Shown here: in pieces, positions 63,663 to 64,000 of the stretch
How the letters are laid out: every line of letters starts with the position of its first letter
Numbering within the stretch: the stretch's first letter is position 1
Source: Adiantum capillus-veneris
Taxonomy: Eukaryota; Streptophyta; Polypodiopsida; Polypodiales; Pteridaceae
Assembly (NCBI GenBank): GCA_014529385.2
Contig: CM043971.1
Location: 93,340,840 to 93,404,839 of the forward strand
DNA: 64,000 nt
Direction of reading: 5' to 3'
Notes under the pieces: generated by a model
Told to the model about the DNA's origin: nothing
Database searches by the model: none
The model's input: only the letters and a program-made list of their open reading frames with translations
Made by a program: the position numbers and the translations under genes

Positions 63663-64000
63663 AAAGATATAGCTCGAAAATTAATCAAGGAATGCGAACT
63701 CTATTGCTTACTGGCTGGAACTCTCTATAAGAGAGGAAAAGATGATGTTCTTAGACGCTGTGCCCACGAGGATGAGTATTTATATATTCTACAAGAGGCA
63801 CACATGGGCGTAGCTGGTGGTCACTTTTCAGGAAAGTTGACTGCCCGAAAGATCTTACAGTCAGGCTATTGGTGGCCCACTCTGTTTAAGGATGCATCAC
63901 TTTTTGCAAAGGGATGTGATGTATGCCAACGCTTCAAGAAGCCACAAAGAAGTGATAGGATGCCTCTACATCCCATCAAGGTAACCCAACCATTTGAAAA
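63663..64000 (+). pseudogene. Integrase N-terminal zinc-binding region, cut by the window end
   Basis: The frame continues from RNase H: AHMGVAGGHFSGK supplies the two His and GCDVCQRF (about 63,913-63,936) the two Cys of the HHCC motif. The catalytic core lies beyond the window. Confidence 0.88.

Larger units (their letters stand above)
55111..64000 (+). mobile_element. Large Ty3/gypsy element, right end outside the window
   Basis: The order is LTR, tRNA-Asp primer site, leader, gag, multiple zinc knuckles, protease, reverse transcriptase, RNase H and integrase, all on the plus strand. The tRNA-Asp primer and D-G-G protease fit the non-chromodomain (Athila/Tat-like) side of plant Ty3 elements; lineage is inferred from motifs only. 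Stops and shifts make this copy defective. Confidence 0.9.

Overview
This is a repeat-rich nuclear segment of a land plant. The sequence shows GT..AG introns with pyrimidine-rich acceptors, Ty3/gypsy LTR retrotransposons with plant-type tRNA primer sites, decayed PLS-type pentatricopeptide (PPR) copies and many long dinucleotide microsatellites. The style of the PPR relics (NALVYMYA, HDEIA..GLL) and the repeat load suggest a seed-free vascular plant such as a fern, but that is inference. I saw no rRNA, tRNA or CRISPR features.

Layout. (1) 1-20.4 kb: a satellite built on the core TTGGACAAGTGGTGGACCTTG. It forms a + array (1-4.4 kb), sparse + relics inside an intron (7.4-9.5 kb), a long - array (13.0-16.9 kb) and a shorter - array (18.75-20.2 kb). 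Between the arrays lie exons of an unusual locus: a ParB/DGQHR-like domain (4.46-7.10 kb), spliced in phase to a SET-domain exon (9.69-10.25 kb), then a broken FCP1/NIF-like HAD copy (10.9-12.1 kb) and a second HAD copy with an open frame (17.2-18.0 kb). (2) 20.4-24.4 kb: a decayed minus-strand protein with recurring Y-x-D-x-x-G motifs, split by a 1.3-kb segment with inverted CACTAGT ends. (3) 24.5-31.7 kb: a T-rich tract, a 135-bp CT repeat, duplicated sequence of unknown nature and a graveyard of PPR pseudogenes with a 1.44-kb tandem duplication. (4) 31.7-34.7 kb: a very AT-rich island with a broken PIF1-like helicase followed by a spliced GIY-YIG-domain gene. (5) 34.7-39.4 kb: purine-rich and AT-rich noncoding DNA and one minus-strand LTR with a tRNA-Asp-type primer site. 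(6) 39.5-52.7 kb: a large tandem duplication whose second copy was interrupted by a poly(A)-tailed retro-insertion, which was itself interrupted by a 4.7-kb chromovirus. Each of these two insertions still has its own target-site duplication. (7) 52.7-64 kb: microsatellites, a gag-only remnant of another LTR element cut at 55,111 by the 5' LTR of a large Ty3/gypsy element that runs off the right edge.

Almost nothing here looks like an intact cellular gene. The best candidates for host-type or undescribed coding content are the ParB-like/SET/HAD locus and the PIF1/GIY-YIG island. The retroelement reading frames are broken mostly by TGA, TAA or TAG codons of the kind made by C-to-T (or G-to-A) change, especially CGA to TGA, as expected for old methylated copies. 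The apparent one-base frameshifts in the ParB-like locus could be real decay or assembly error; the sequence alone cannot decide.
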